This document shows positions 36,567-44,703 of a stretch of DNA of 64,000 nucleotides, in pieces. A model generated the notes under the pieces. It was not told where the DNA came from. It made no database searches and saw nothing but the letters and a program-made list of their open reading frames with translations. Made by a program: the position numbers and the translations under genes. Source of the DNA: Georgenia_B sunbinii. GTDB taxonomy: Bacteria; Actinomycetota; Actinomycetes; Actinomycetales; Actinomycetaceae. The stretch lies in assembly GCF_036421855.1 (NCBI RefSeq), contig NZ_JAZGOK010000001.1, one strand, 5' to 3'. Each line of letters starts with the position of its first letter. The stretch's first letter is position 1.

Positions 36567-38239
36567 ATCCGCTCCGGGGCGCTGACGCCGATCATGTCGA
36601 GCCCGGTGGCGAGCACCTGGGTGGTGGCGTCGTTGAGCCACAGCCGGGTGCGGTGGGCATCGGTGACCGGCTCGTCGCCACGGGGTGTGACTCGGCACTG
36701 GTCGTACCACTTGTGGTAGGTCGCGGCGACGTGCTCGAGGTAGCGCGCGACCCGGTGCGGCTCTCGCATCTCGGCCGCCTGCTCGACGACGGTGGGCAGC
36801 TGGGCGAGCACCGCGAGCAGCGCACCGTCGGCCGGGTGGTCGAGCGTCGCGGGGTCGAACGCGTCCTCCCGGCGCACCTCGTGGCTGCCGGCGTTGCGGG
36901 CGACGTTGCGGGTGCGTGCGTGCGCGTACTGGACGTAGAAGACCGGGTTGTCGTTCGAGTTCTGGACGAGCAGGTCGAGGTCGATGTCGAGCATCGAGTC
37001 GCTCGACGACCGGGTGAGCGCGTAACGGGCGGCGTCCACCCCCACCGCCCCGACGAGATCGTCGATGGTGAGCACGTTGCCGGCACGCTTGGACATCCGC
37101 AGCGGCTCACCGTTCTTCAGCAGGTTGACCAGCTGGCCGATGAGGATCTGCAGGTTGACTCCGGGGGTGTCGCCGAACGCGGCGCACACCGCCATCATCC
37201 GGCCGATGTACCCGTGGTGGTCGGCGCCGAGCATGATGATGACCTCGTCGAAGCCGCGCTCGCGCTTGTCCAGGTAGTAGGCGATGTCGCCGGCGATGTA
37301 GGCCGCCTCGCCGTCGGACTTGATGACGACGCGGTCCTTGTCGTCACCGAACTCGGTGGTCCGCAGCCAGGTCGCGCCGTCGGCGTCGTAGACGTGTCCT
37401 CCCTGCCGCAGCCGCTCGACGGCACGCTCGACGGCGCCGGAGGCGTGCAGGGAGTCCTCATGGAAGTAGACGTCGAACTCGACGCCGAAGTCGTGCAGCG
37501 CCGTCCTGATCTCACCGAACATCCGCGCGACGCCACGGGCGCGGAAGACCTCCTGGGCCTCGGCGTCGGGCAGCGTACGGGGGTCGGGGTCACCGTCGGC
37601 GGCCGCGTCCTCGACGACCGCCGCGGCGATGTCGCTAATGTACTGCCCGCCGTAGCCGTCCTCGGGGGCGTCCAGGAACCGGGCGCGGGCGAGCAGCGAG
37701 CGGGCGAACCGGTCGATCTGCGCGCCGTGGTCGTTGAAGTAGTACTCGCGCACGACCTCCGCGCCGGTCGCCTGCAGGATCCGGGCGAGCGCGTCGCCGA
37801 CGGCGGCCCACCGCACGCCGCCGATGTGGATCGGGCCGGTGGGGTTGGCGGAGACGAACTCGAGGTTGACCCGGGTTCCCGAGCGGGCGCCGCTGCGCCC
37901 GTACCCGGCCCCGGTGTCGACGATGGTGCGGGCCAGCTCACCGGCAGCCGCGGTGTCCAGCCGGACGTTGAGGAAACCCGGGCCGGCGATGTCGACGGCG
38001 GCGATCCCCGGCTGCTGGGAGAGGCGCGCGGCGAGGATCTCGGCCAGCGCACGAGGGTTGGTGCCGGCCGGCTTGGCGAGCTGCATCGCCACGTTCGTGG
38101 CCCAGTCGCCGTGCTCCCGCGAGCGTGGGCGCTCCACCTTGACCTCACCGATGGCGTCCGGGGGCATCGCGATGTCCCCGGCGTCGACGGCCTCGAGGAG
38201 GCAGGAGCGGATGAGCGCGGCGAGTTCGGTCGGAGTCAC
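36563..38239 (-). CDS. argS: Arginyl-tRNA synthetase
   Basis: 558 aa class Ia synthetase. HIGH-type motif PIHIGGVRW, KMSKS-type loop RMSKRAGN, an N-terminal Add-1 domain (TELAALIRSCLLEAVDAGD) and the DALR anticodon domain at the end with YHKWYDQCRV. GTG start at 38239 without a ribosome site but 7 nt after a -10 box, so probably leaderless. First gene of the argS-lysA unit; the tRNA-Arg gene lies 1.2 kb away on the other strand. Confidence 0.97.
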   Translation of the reverse strand: MTPTELAALIRSCLLEAVDAGDIAMPPDAIGEVKVERPRSREHGDWATNVAMQLAKPAGTNPRALAEILAARLSQQPGIAAVDIAGPGFLNVRLDTAAAGELARTIVDTGAGYGRSGARSGTRVNLEFVSANPTGPIHIGGVRWAAVGDALARILQATGAEVVREYYFNDHGAQIDRFARSLLARARFLDAPEDGYGGQYISDIAAAVVEDAAADGDPDPRTLPDAEAQEVFRARGVARMFGEIRTALHDFGVEFDVYFHEDSLHASGAVERAVERLRQGGHVYDADGATWLRTTEFGDDKDRVVIKSDGEAAYIAGDIAYYLDKRERGFDEVIIMLGADHHGYIGRMMAVCAAFGDTPGVNLQILIGQLVNLLKNGEPLRMSKRAGNVLTIDDLVGAVGVDAARYALTRSSSDSMLDIDLDLLVQNSNDNPVFYVQYAHARTRNVARNAGSHEVRREDAFDPATLDHPADGALLAVLAQLPTVVEQAAEMREPHRVARYLEHVAATYHKWYDQCRVTPRGDEPVTDAHRTRLWLNDATTQVLATGLDMIGVSAPERM

Positions 38240-38246
38240 GCGTGCC

Positions 38247-38252
38247 AGCGTA
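38247..38252 (-). promoter_or_regulatory. -10 box TACGCT for leaderless argS mRNA
   Basis: On the coding strand TACGCT is followed by 7 nt and then the GTG start of argS. This is the spacing expected when transcription begins at the start codon. Confidence 0.55.
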
Positions 38253-38320
38253 GTGCGAGCACCCGACCGGGCCGAACTCACCGCTCACCGGTGGCCCACC
38301 TCATCGGGTGGGCCTGCTGC

Positions 38321-39229
38321 TCACAGCGGGAAGTTGGAGAAGAACTGCCCGACGTAGTCGGTGCTGCCGGTCACCTGGAAGGCGTGGCCACGGTCGGTGG
38401 TCCACACGTAGCTGCCGCGGCCATCCTCGAGGAGGAACGCCCAGTACGTGCCGTCGCCGTTGGTGTAGGTGTCCCCGGTCTCGACCTGCTCGGCACCGTC
38501 GAGGCCGTCGACGACCGTCTGCGCGAAGCCGTCCGCCGCGTCGTTGTCCGCCCACAGCGTGGCGAGCATCTCGATCTCCTCGTCGTCGCCGTTGCCGAAC
38601 AGCCCGTCGTAGGCCTCGAGCGCGCCATCCTCCAGCACGGCCTCCGAGGGCACCCAGCCGTCGCTGTTGAGCGTGAAGGTCACGTCACCGACGCTCACCG
38701 TGTCATCGAGGTCCTCGAGCAGCTCGCCGGCGGGCGGCTCCTCGGTCGGCTCCTCCGACGTCGGCTCCTCCGACGTGGGCTCCTCGGACGAGGGCTCCTC
38801 CGACGTCGGTTCCTCCGACGTCGGCTCCTCGCTGGCCGTCTCTGTCGCCGTGGGAGCCGGTGCCGGCTCGTCGTCGTCGCCGCCGAGCAGCAGGACCGCA
38901 GCCACACCGGCCGCAATGAGCAGGATGACCAGGACGATCACCGGCACCAGCCACTTGCGGCGGCCGGGCGCAGGCTCGTCGTCATCGGCCGGATCGGCGG
39001 ACGTGGTCTGGGAGTAGATGGTGCGGCCGGGGTCCGGCGCCTGGCCGTAGGACCCGGCGTAGCCCGCCGGAACCTCTTCGGTCGGCGCCTCCGGCACGTC
39101 GTACGGGGACTGGTCGAACGCCTGCGTCTCGTCGGCGGCCAGGTCGGGGGTGCTCGAGCCCGGGGCGTCGTCCGGGGAGCCGGCCTCGTTGGCCGGGTCG
39201 GTCGGGTCGGTCGGCGGCTGCTGCCTCAT
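38321..39229 (-). CDS. Uncharacterised single-pass membrane protein
   Basis: 302 aa. Residues 1-92 are acidic, Pro-rich and cytoplasmic; one helix spans about 94-116; then a spacer with repeated SEEPT units (about 130-158) and an extracytoplasmic domain of about 130 residues (VSVGDVTFTLNSDGWVPSEAVLEDG, ending VGQFFSNFPL). AGGAGG lies 6 nt before the ATG. The repeat probably acts as a spacer across the cell wall. No recognised family. Confidence 0.75.
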   Translation of the reverse strand: MRQQPPTDPTDPANEAGSPDDAPGSSTPDLAADETQAFDQSPYDVPEAPTEEVPAGYAGSYGQAPDPGRTIYSQTTSADPADDDEPAPGRRKWLVPVIVLVILLIAAGVAAVLLLGGDDDEPAPAPTATETASEEPTSEEPTSEEPSSEEPTSEEPTSEEPTEEPPAGELLEDLDDTVSVGDVTFTLNSDGWVPSEAVLEDGALEAYDGLFGNGDDEEIEMLATLWADNDAADGFAQTVVDGLDGAEQVETGDTYTNGDGTYWAFLLEDGRGSYVWTTDRGHAFQVTGSTDYVGQFFSNFPL

Positions 39230-39372
39230 GGTGTCTCCTCCTGCGTCCCGTGCCGTCCCCGCGCGGGCGCGGCTGAGTTCGGCGGTGCGGCGTCTACCCT
39301 AGGACGTCGCACCGGCGTTGTCGCTCGGCAGGAGCGGTACCAGGCGCCTGCGGTGACCAGCGTCACGCACCC

Positions 39373-39405
39373 GATGTCAGGATCACCCGCCCGTCCTGAT
39401 ATCAT
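39373..39405 (+). promoter_or_regulatory. Promoter of tRNA-Arg with overlapping inverted repeat
   Basis: TATCAT (39400-39405) is a good -10 box about 37 nt before the tRNA. GATGTCAGGA (39373-39382) and TCCTGATATC (39394-39403) form a 10-bp inverted repeat with one mismatch and an 11-nt centre, overlapping the -10 box; this has the form of an operator. Confidence 0.5.
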
Positions 39406-39441
39406 CGGCTGGCGTCGTTCCCCCGGAAGTTCGGGGGATTG

Positions 39442-39514
39442 GCCCCTGTAGCTCAGTGGATAGAGCGTCTGCCTCCGGAGCAGAAGGTCGCTGGTTCGAA
39501 TCCAGTCGGGGGTA
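39442..39514 (+). tRNA. tRNA-Arg (anticodon CCG)
   Basis: 73 nt. Acceptor stem GCCCCTG with CGGGGGT (G-U at both 1-72 and 6-67), discriminator A, D-arm with GCTCAGTGGATAGAGC, anticodon stem TCTGC/GCAGA with loop CTCCGGA (anticodon CCG, codon CGG), and T-arm CTGG-TTCGAAT-CCAG. The CCA end is not encoded. CGG is a common Arg codon at this GC content. No integrase or repeated 3' end nearby, so it is not used as an integration site here. Confidence 0.97.
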
Positions 39515-39515
39515 C

Positions 39516-40106
39516 TTATGCGTGAGGCCACCAGGACGGCAACGCCGCCATCACCTGGTCGGCGCGGGTGGCTGAGTCCGTCTCCTCCTGGGCCGACCAC
39601 TCCCCCAGCGCCGCCGCGCAGGCAGCGCCGACCATCCGGGCCGCGGTCGGCGCGTCGAGGTCGATGACGGCGCCTCGATCGACGAGGAGCCGGTGCGCCT
39701 GCTCGGCGCGCGCCGACAACGCATCGATGACGACCCGCTGGAAGAAGTGGTCGCCGTCAGCGGCGAACATCCGGCGGTAGCGCAAGCGGTTCTCGGCGAT
39801 GTGGTCGAGGAGCGCGACGAGAGCGTCGCGGTAGGCGGTAACCATCGCCACTCGCCCCTCGGGCAGCTGCTCCTCGCTCACCACGGCGATGTCGTCGAGG
39901 AGCGAGGAGTAGAAGTCAGCCGTGAAGACGGTCACCGAGGAGAAGTGCTTGTAGAACGTGGTCCGGTGCACACCGGCGAGCCGGCACAGCTCCGAGACGT
40001 TGATGTCGGGCAGCGACTGGGTGCGCAGCAGCTCGTCCATCGCGTCGGTGAGCTGCGCCAGGGTACGCCGCGTGCGAGGGTCGCGCGCCATCGATCGGAC
40101 CGTCAT
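39516..40106 (-). CDS. TetR family transcriptional regulator
   Basis: About 196 aa. N-terminal TetR helix-turn-helix (LAQLTDAMDELLRTQSLPDINVSELCRLAGVHRTTFYKHFSS, about residues 15-58) and a C-terminal ligand domain resembling the DhaS/TetR_C group. Start uncertain: ATG 40106, GTG 40112 and ATG 40091 are in frame and none has a clear ribosome site. Its stop lies 1 nt from the 3' end of the convergent tRNA gene. The target is not evident; the glycerophosphodiesterase gene lies upstream in the same direction. Confidence 0.85.
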   Translation of the reverse strand: MTVRSMARDPRTRRTLAQLTDAMDELLRTQSLPDINVSELCRLAGVHRTTFYKHFSSVTVFTADFYSSLLDDIAVVSEEQLPEGRVAMVTAYRDALVALLDHIAENRLRYRRMFAADGDHFFQRVVIDALSARAEQAHRLLVDRGAVIDLDAPTAARMVGAACAAALGEWSAQEETDSATRADQVMAALPSWWPHA

Positions 40107-40179
40107 AGCCACAGTGTGCCACCGCCCTTCACATCGCGGGCAAGAATGCCGGACACGCGTGGCGCCGCGACGGGAGGCG

Positions 40180-41019
40180 TCAGCCGGCGGTTCCGGCCGG
40201 ACCTGCAGGCCACTGGCCGCGCTCGCGCAGCACGTCGCGCAGCAGCGTCGGGCGGTCGGTGACCAGCCCGTCGACGCCGAGGTCGAGGAGCCGCGTCATC
40301 TCGGCCCGGTCGTCGATGGTCCACACGTGAACGTCGAGCCCCAGCGCGTGCGCCACGGCGACGAAGCCGGGGGTGACCACGGGGACCCCGCGGTGCTCGA
40401 CGGGTACCTGGACGCAGTGGGCGCGCTGACCATCGGTGCGTCCCGGGTGCGGCACGCCGATCGCGCGGGCCGTCGCGGCACCGAGCCGTGCCGGCAGCGC
40501 GGCGGCGACGACGAGCCGTCGGATCTCGTCGGGGCCCATGCTCGTACGGGCCCGTCCGCCGGTGAGTCGGCGTACCGAACGCAGGCGGGCGTCGGAGAAC
40601 GAGGAGAAGACGACCCGGTCGAGCGCCTCGTGCTCCGCGAGCACGCGCATCGTCGGGCCGACGACGGCGTCCTCCTTGAGGTCGATGTTCAGCAGCAGCG
40701 ACGGGAAGTCCCGCAGCGCCTCGTCGAGCCGTACCAACCGGCCGCCGGAGCGGTCGCGCAGCAGCGCGGCCTGGTCCCAGCGCAGCGCTCCGAGCGGGCC
40801 CCGCCCATCGGTCGTGCGGTCGAGGGTGTCGTCGTGCAGCAGGACGACGACGTCGTCGACGGTGCGGTGGAGGTCGGTCTCGAGGTACTGGTAGCCCAGC
40901 GCGACGGTGTGCTCGAGGGCCGTCCGGGAGTTCTCCGGGACCTCGAGCCCGCCACCGCGGTGTGCCATGGCGATCGGCACGGACCGCCGACCGGGCGGCG
41001 TCGAGGTGCTGGGCGTCAT
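40180..41019 (-). CDS. Glycerophosphodiester phosphodiesterase
   Basis: 279 aa GDPD-fold enzyme. Active-site set: MAHRGGGLEVPENS (catalytic His, Glu near residues 20-30), YLETDLHRTVDDVVVLLHDDTLDRTTDG (metal Glu/Asp and second His), and the later LNIDLKED. No signal peptide, so it is expected in the cytosol, splitting glycerophosphodiesters to glycerol-3-phosphate. Its ATG overlaps the stop of the M23 gene upstream (ATGA). Confidence 0.92.
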   Translation of the reverse strand: MTPSTSTPPGRRSVPIAMAHRGGGLEVPENSRTALEHTVALGYQYLETDLHRTVDDVVVLLHDDTLDRTTDGRGPLGALRWDQAALLRDRSGGRLVRLDEALRDFPSLLLNIDLKEDAVVGPTMRVLAEHEALDRVVFSSFSDARLRSVRRLTGGRARTSMGPDEIRRLVVAAALPARLGAATARAIGVPHPGRTDGQRAHCVQVPVEHRGVPVVTPGFVAVAHALGLDVHVWTIDDRAEMTRLLDLGVDGLVTDRPTLLRDVLRERGQWPAGPAGTAG

Positions 41020-42422
41020 CCGGCCCGGGGGCTGAAGCAGCTCGACGGCGCGACCATCGTCAGGCCGAGCGAGGCGAGGAAGGCCACCGGCTCGACCGTC
41101 GTGCCGTAGGCGCGGGTCGGGAAGGGGCTGTGGCTCTCGCGCGGCTCCTCCTCGTCCTCCTCGTCCGTGGGCGTCTCGCTCGCCTCGGCGCTGGGCGTCT
41201 CGCTCGGGCTGGGCGTCGGGGACTCCGTCGGTGAGGGCGTCTCGGTCGGCGGCTCGGTGGGGTCGGGGGTCTCGCCGGGGGTGGGCGTCTCGCCGTCACC
41301 GGGCGTCTCGCCGTCACCAGGCGTCTCGCCGTCACCCGGTGTCTCGCCATCGCCAGGTGTCTCGCCGTCGCCCGGCGTCTCGCCGTCGCCAGGTGTCTCG
41401 CCGTCACCGGGCGTCTCGCCGTCACCCGGTGTCTCGCCGTCGCCAGGCGTCTCGCCGTCGCCCGGTGTCTCGCCGTCGCCAGGCGTCTCGCCGTCACCGG
41501 GTGTCTCGTCATCACCAGGTGTCTCGTCGTCACCAGGTGTCTCGTCATCGCCGGGCGTCTCATCGTCACCCGGCGTCTCGTCGTCACCCGGTGTCTCGTC
41601 GTCGCTAGGCGTCTCGGTCGCCGACGGCGTCATCGAGGTCAGCAGCGACGTGGTCGTCGTCGCCGGGCGCGTCTTCTGCAGGCCGAGACCGAGGCCGGCG
41701 TCAGAGGTGTGGATCTCGAAGTGCAGGTGCGGACCCGTGGAGTTGCCGTTGTTCCCGACCTCGGCGATGACCTCGCCCGCCTTGACGTCCTGACCCGGCT
41801 CGACGAACACGCCGTCGCGGTACATGTGCACGTACCAGCTGAAGAAGGTGGTGCCCTCGACCTCGTGCTCGACAATGACGAGCTCGCTGGACCGGCCCAG
41901 CCGGCCGGCGCCGGTGTAGACGACGGTGCCGTCGGCCACGGAGTGGATCGGCGTGCCGAGGGGCGCGGCGAAGTCGGTGCCGGTGTGCATCGTGTACGTG
42001 CCGAAGATCGGGTGGATCCGGTAGCCGTACGGCGAGGTCAGCCGGTAGCTGCCCGGGGCGACCGGGAACGAGACGCACACCGGTGACTCGTCGGCTGCCT
42101 CCTGCTCGAACGGGTTGCTGGACGCCGTCTTCGTCGTGGCGACACTTCGCGAGACGAGTGCGACCCCGGACCCCAACCCGTGGGCGCCGCTGGCGCTGAC
42201 CGCCGCGGCAGCAGCCGTCGCATCGGCCTCCAGCGTGAGGTCAGCGGTGACGAATGCCCCCTGGCCGCCCTTGTGGGGCGACGGCGTGACGGCCGCGCCG
42301 CCGGAGAGGGCCATTGCCGCGATCAGCCCGACCGAGGAGGCGGCGACCACGGCACGTCGCCACCGGGAGGCTGGGAACGGGTACGGCAGGGCGTCGTTCG
42401 ACGTCCCGTCACGCTCCGACAT
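41016..42422 (-). CDS. M23 family peptidoglycan endopeptidase with long repeat linker
   Basis: 468 aa. A membrane anchor or signal segment at about 23-45 is followed by a LytM domain (about 120-245) with zinc ligands H146 and D150 (HTGTDFAAP) and HLHFE (232-236). After it come about 18 hexapeptides of the form GDDETP then GDGETP (273-380), a Pro/Thr/Ser-rich stretch, and a weakly hydrophobic C-terminus (VEPVAFLASLGLTMV). It should cleave peptide cross-links. GGGAG 7 nt before the ATG. The repeat linker after rather than before the enzyme is uncommon. Confidence 0.92.
   Translation of the reverse strand: MSERDGTSNDALPYPFPASRWRRAVVAASSVGLIAAMALSGGAAVTPSPHKGGQGAFVTADLTLEADATAAAAAVSASGAHGLGSGVALVSRSVATTKTASSNPFEQEAADESPVCVSFPVAPGSYRLTSPYGYRIHPIFGTYTMHTGTDFAAPLGTPIHSVADGTVVYTGAGRLGRSSELVIVEHEVEGTTFFSWYVHMYRDGVFVEPGQDVKAGEVIAEVGNNGNSTGPHLHFEIHTSDAGLGLGLQKTRPATTTTSLLTSMTPSATETPSDDETPGDDETPGDDETPGDDETPGDDETPGDDETPGDGETPGDGETPGDGETPGDGETPGDGETPGDGETPGDGETPGDGETPGDGETPGDGETPGDGETPGDGETPTPGETPDPTEPPTETPSPTESPTPSPSETPSAEASETPTDEEDEEEPRESHSPFPTRAYGTTVEPVAFLASLGLTMVAPSSCFSPRAG
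41283..41606. repeat. 18-bp tandem repeat inside the M23 gene
   Basis: About 18 in-frame units encode GDDETP/GDGETP. Third positions vary between units, so the array is old or has been kept at protein level. It is unrelated in sequence to the 18-bp arrays at 15.7 and 27.9 kb. Confidence 0.9.
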
Positions 42423-42579
42423 CAGCCGTCTCCCTCAACGCAGCGTCACGCAGGCACGTGACCGACCTCAGCGTAACGGAGGTCACAGCCCAGGGTCCAT
42501 CTGGCGTCCGCCCGATGGACAGCGCGGCCGTCCGGTACGCGATCGCTGCCGCCCGGCGGACGATCGCGCGCCGGACGGG

Positions 42580-43533
42580 TCAGCAGGCGGCGGAGCCGCT
42601 CTCGAGCAGCCGTGCGTCATGGTCGGCCAGGAAGGCACCGGGGTCGGTCGTCGTGCCCTCGTCGTCGACATGGATCTCGAGGTGCAGGTGCGGGCCGGTG
42701 GAGTTGCCGTTGCTGCCGACCGCGCCGATGACCTCGCCGGCGCGGACCTCCTGGCCCTCCTCCACGTAGACGCCGTCGGCGTACATGTGGACGTACCAGC
42801 TGTCGAAGGTGACGCCCTCGATCTCGTGGCGGACGATGACGAGCATGCTGGACCGGCCGTCGATCCCGTTCCCGGCGTGGGTGACGACGCCGTCGGCGAT
42901 GCCGTGGATCGGCGTGCCCGCCGGTGCGGCGAAGTCGGTACCGGTGTGCATCGAGTAGGTGCCGGCGATCGGGTGGACCCGGTTGCCGTAGAGCGAGCTC
43001 TGCGTGTAGGTGCCGGCAGCGAGCGGCATGACCACGCTCTCCCCGACGAACGCGGCACGGGCACCATTGGCGCCGGGCCCTCCGCTGTAGGTGCACATCG
43101 CCGCGTCGCGGTCGATCCCGCGCGAGGAGTGGACCAGGGCGCGGGCCGCGGCGTCGCCGTCGGACCTCAGCGCCGCGAGGTCACCCTCGTCCGACACCCG
43201 CAGCCGCAGGGCGGCGGCGTCGAGGTAGTTGAGCGCACTGTCGTCCTCCGGCACCGCGTCGACCACGACGGCCGGCGCGGGGGCAGCGTCGTCGCCACCG
43301 GTGAAGCCCACGAGCGGCGCGACGATGGTGGCCGCGCCCAGCGCGCCGAGGACGGCTGCCCGCGGCAGCCACCGCGGCGCCCAGGACCGCTGCGCGCGCT
43401 CCTCGCCGACAGCCGGGGTGGTGACTGACGCCGTCGCGCGCGAGCGAGCGAGGCGCGGAGCCTGGCGCTCGGCCTCACGGATCTGGCGTCGCGTCGTCGG
43501 TGCCGTTGGAGGCATCGAGGCGCGCACGGGCAT
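42580..43533 (-). CDS. M23 family peptidoglycan endopeptidase
   Basis: 317 aa paralogue of the downstream M23 gene. A basic cytoplasmic lead, one membrane segment (about residues 65-85, LPRAAVLGALGAATIVAPLVGF), a helical spacer, then the LytM domain with MHTGTDFAAPAGTPIHG and HLHLEIH. It ends soon after the domain and has no repeat tail. ATG at 43533 chosen because AAAGG lies 7 nt upstream; three in-frame ATGs further up lack this. The two enzymes share over 20 identical stretches in the catalytic core and probably arose by duplication. Confidence 0.9.
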   Translation of the reverse strand: MPVRASMPPTAPTTRRQIREAERQAPRLARSRATASVTTPAVGEERAQRSWAPRWLPRAAVLGALGAATIVAPLVGFTGGDDAAPAPAVVVDAVPEDDSALNYLDAAALRLRVSDEGDLAALRSDGDAAARALVHSSRGIDRDAAMCTYSGGPGANGARAAFVGESVVMPLAAGTYTQSSLYGNRVHPIAGTYSMHTGTDFAAPAGTPIHGIADGVVTHAGNGIDGRSSMLVIVRHEIEGVTFDSWYVHMYADGVYVEEGQEVRAGEVIGAVGSNGNSTGPHLHLEIHVDDEGTTTDPGAFLADHDARLLESGSAAC

Positions 43534-43640
43534 AGAAGACCTTTCACAGGAAGCTGGGGAGGGCATCGACGACAGGGGCCGACGTGTCACGAAACCATAA
43601 CGACCGGAACGTGGCATCGTCTATGACCGCGTCGAAACCT

Positions 43641-43657
43641 GTTCACAACCGGTTCAC
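43641..43657. promoter_or_regulatory. Direct repeat GTTCAC-N5-GTTCAC upstream of an M23 gene
   Basis: GTTCAC occurs at 43641-43646 and 43652-43657, one helical turn apart. It is about 108 bp upstream of the M23 start and overlaps the 3' end of the CNNM gene. MtrA, which controls M23 and other wall genes in actinobacteria, binds short direct repeats of this spacing (GTNAC-like); assignment to MtrA is an inference. Confidence 0.35.
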
Positions 43658-44703
43658 GCGGGCGTGCTGTGGCGCTGCATCGAGTCCGAGACCTCACCCA
43701 CGAGCTCCTCGAGGATGTCCTCGAGGAAGACCACGCCAAGGGTAGGACCACCCTCCTCACGCACTGCGGCGAGATGCGTGCCGGTCCGTTGCATCGCGGT
43801 GAGGACGTCCTCGATCTCCGCGCCAGGCCGCACATTCACCAGCCTGCGGACCCGCCAGCTGGGCACCGGCACCGTCCGCGCGTCACCGTCGGCGTAGAGC
43901 ACGTCCTTGACGTGGAGGTACCCCTCGATGAAGCCGTCCGGTCGCGCCACCGGGAACCGCGAGAAACCTGTTCGCGCCACGGCCTGCTCGAAGTCCTCCG
44001 GGGAGCAACCGGCCGGAAGTGTGGTCAACCCCACTCGCGGGATCATCACCTCGCGGGCGTCCTTCTCGGAGAACTCGAGGGCCCCGCTCAGCAGGCCGAG
44101 GTCGTCGTGGAGCAGCCCCTCGGCCATCGACCGCTCGACGATCGCGGCGACCTCCTCGGCGGTGAAGGCGGACGTGACCTCGGCCTTGGGCTGCACCCCG
44201 AACACCCGCAGCAGCAGGTTGGCCAGCCCGTTCATCGCGCGGATCACCGGCGACAGTGCACGGCTGACGACGACCAGCGGCGGGCCGAACCACATCGCGG
44301 CCCGCTCCGGCGTGGTCACCGCGAGGTTCTTCGGGACCATCTCGCCGATGACGACATGGAGGTAGATGACCACCGCCAGCGCCACCGTGAAGCCGACGAC
44401 GTGCGACGACGCGGCGGGCAGCCCCAGGCCGATGAGCGGCAACTCGACGAGGCGGGCGATCGCCGGCTCAGCGATCGCGCCGAGGCTGGTCGAGCACACC
44501 GTGATGCCGAGCTGGGCGCAGGCCATCATGGTCGTGGCGTGCTCCATCGCCCACAGCACGGTACGGGCACGGCGCGACCCGGCCGCGGCGAGCGGCTCGA
44601 TGCGGCTGCGGCGCGCGGACATGATCGCGAACTCCGCACCGACGAAGAACGCGTTGACCGCGAGCAGCAGCACCCCGATGAGGAGCGCGGCGCCGATACT
44701 CAT
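43654..44703 (-). CDS. CNNM/CBS-domain membrane protein (short form)
   Basis: 349 aa. N-terminal CNNM (DUF21) domain with three to four helices (FVGAEFAIMSARRSRIEPL, TSLGAIAEPAI, VIGEMVPKNLAVTTPERA; residues 1-165) and two CBS domains (about 200-330). It lacks the C-terminal CorC_HlyC domain that its neighbour has. CNNM proteins take part in Mg2+ or Co2+ transport. Coupled to the neighbour by an ATGA overlap; the two may form a heteromer. Confidence 0.92.
   Translation of the reverse strand: MSIGAALLIGVLLLAVNAFFVGAEFAIMSARRSRIEPLAAAGSRRARTVLWAMEHATTMMACAQLGITVCSTSLGAIAEPAIARLVELPLIGLGLPAASSHVVGFTVALAVVIYLHVVIGEMVPKNLAVTTPERAAMWFGPPLVVVSRALSPVIRAMNGLANLLLRVFGVQPKAEVTSAFTAEEVAAIVERSMAEGLLHDDLGLLSGALEFSEKDAREVMIPRVGLTTLPAGCSPEDFEQAVARTGFSRFPVARPDGFIEGYLHVKDVLYADGDARTVPVPSWRVRRLVNVRPGAEIEDVLTAMQRTGTHLAAVREEGGPTLGVVFLEDILEELVGEVSDSMQRHSTPA

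Noticed and set aside
39442..39514. Integration site of a mobile element at tRNA-Arg
   Set aside because: No integrase gene and no repeated tRNA 3' end were found nearby.
43534..43653. ydaO (cyclic di-AMP) riboswitch before the M23 gene
   Set aside because: The gap of 120 bases is too short, and the conserved ydaO blocks were not seen.
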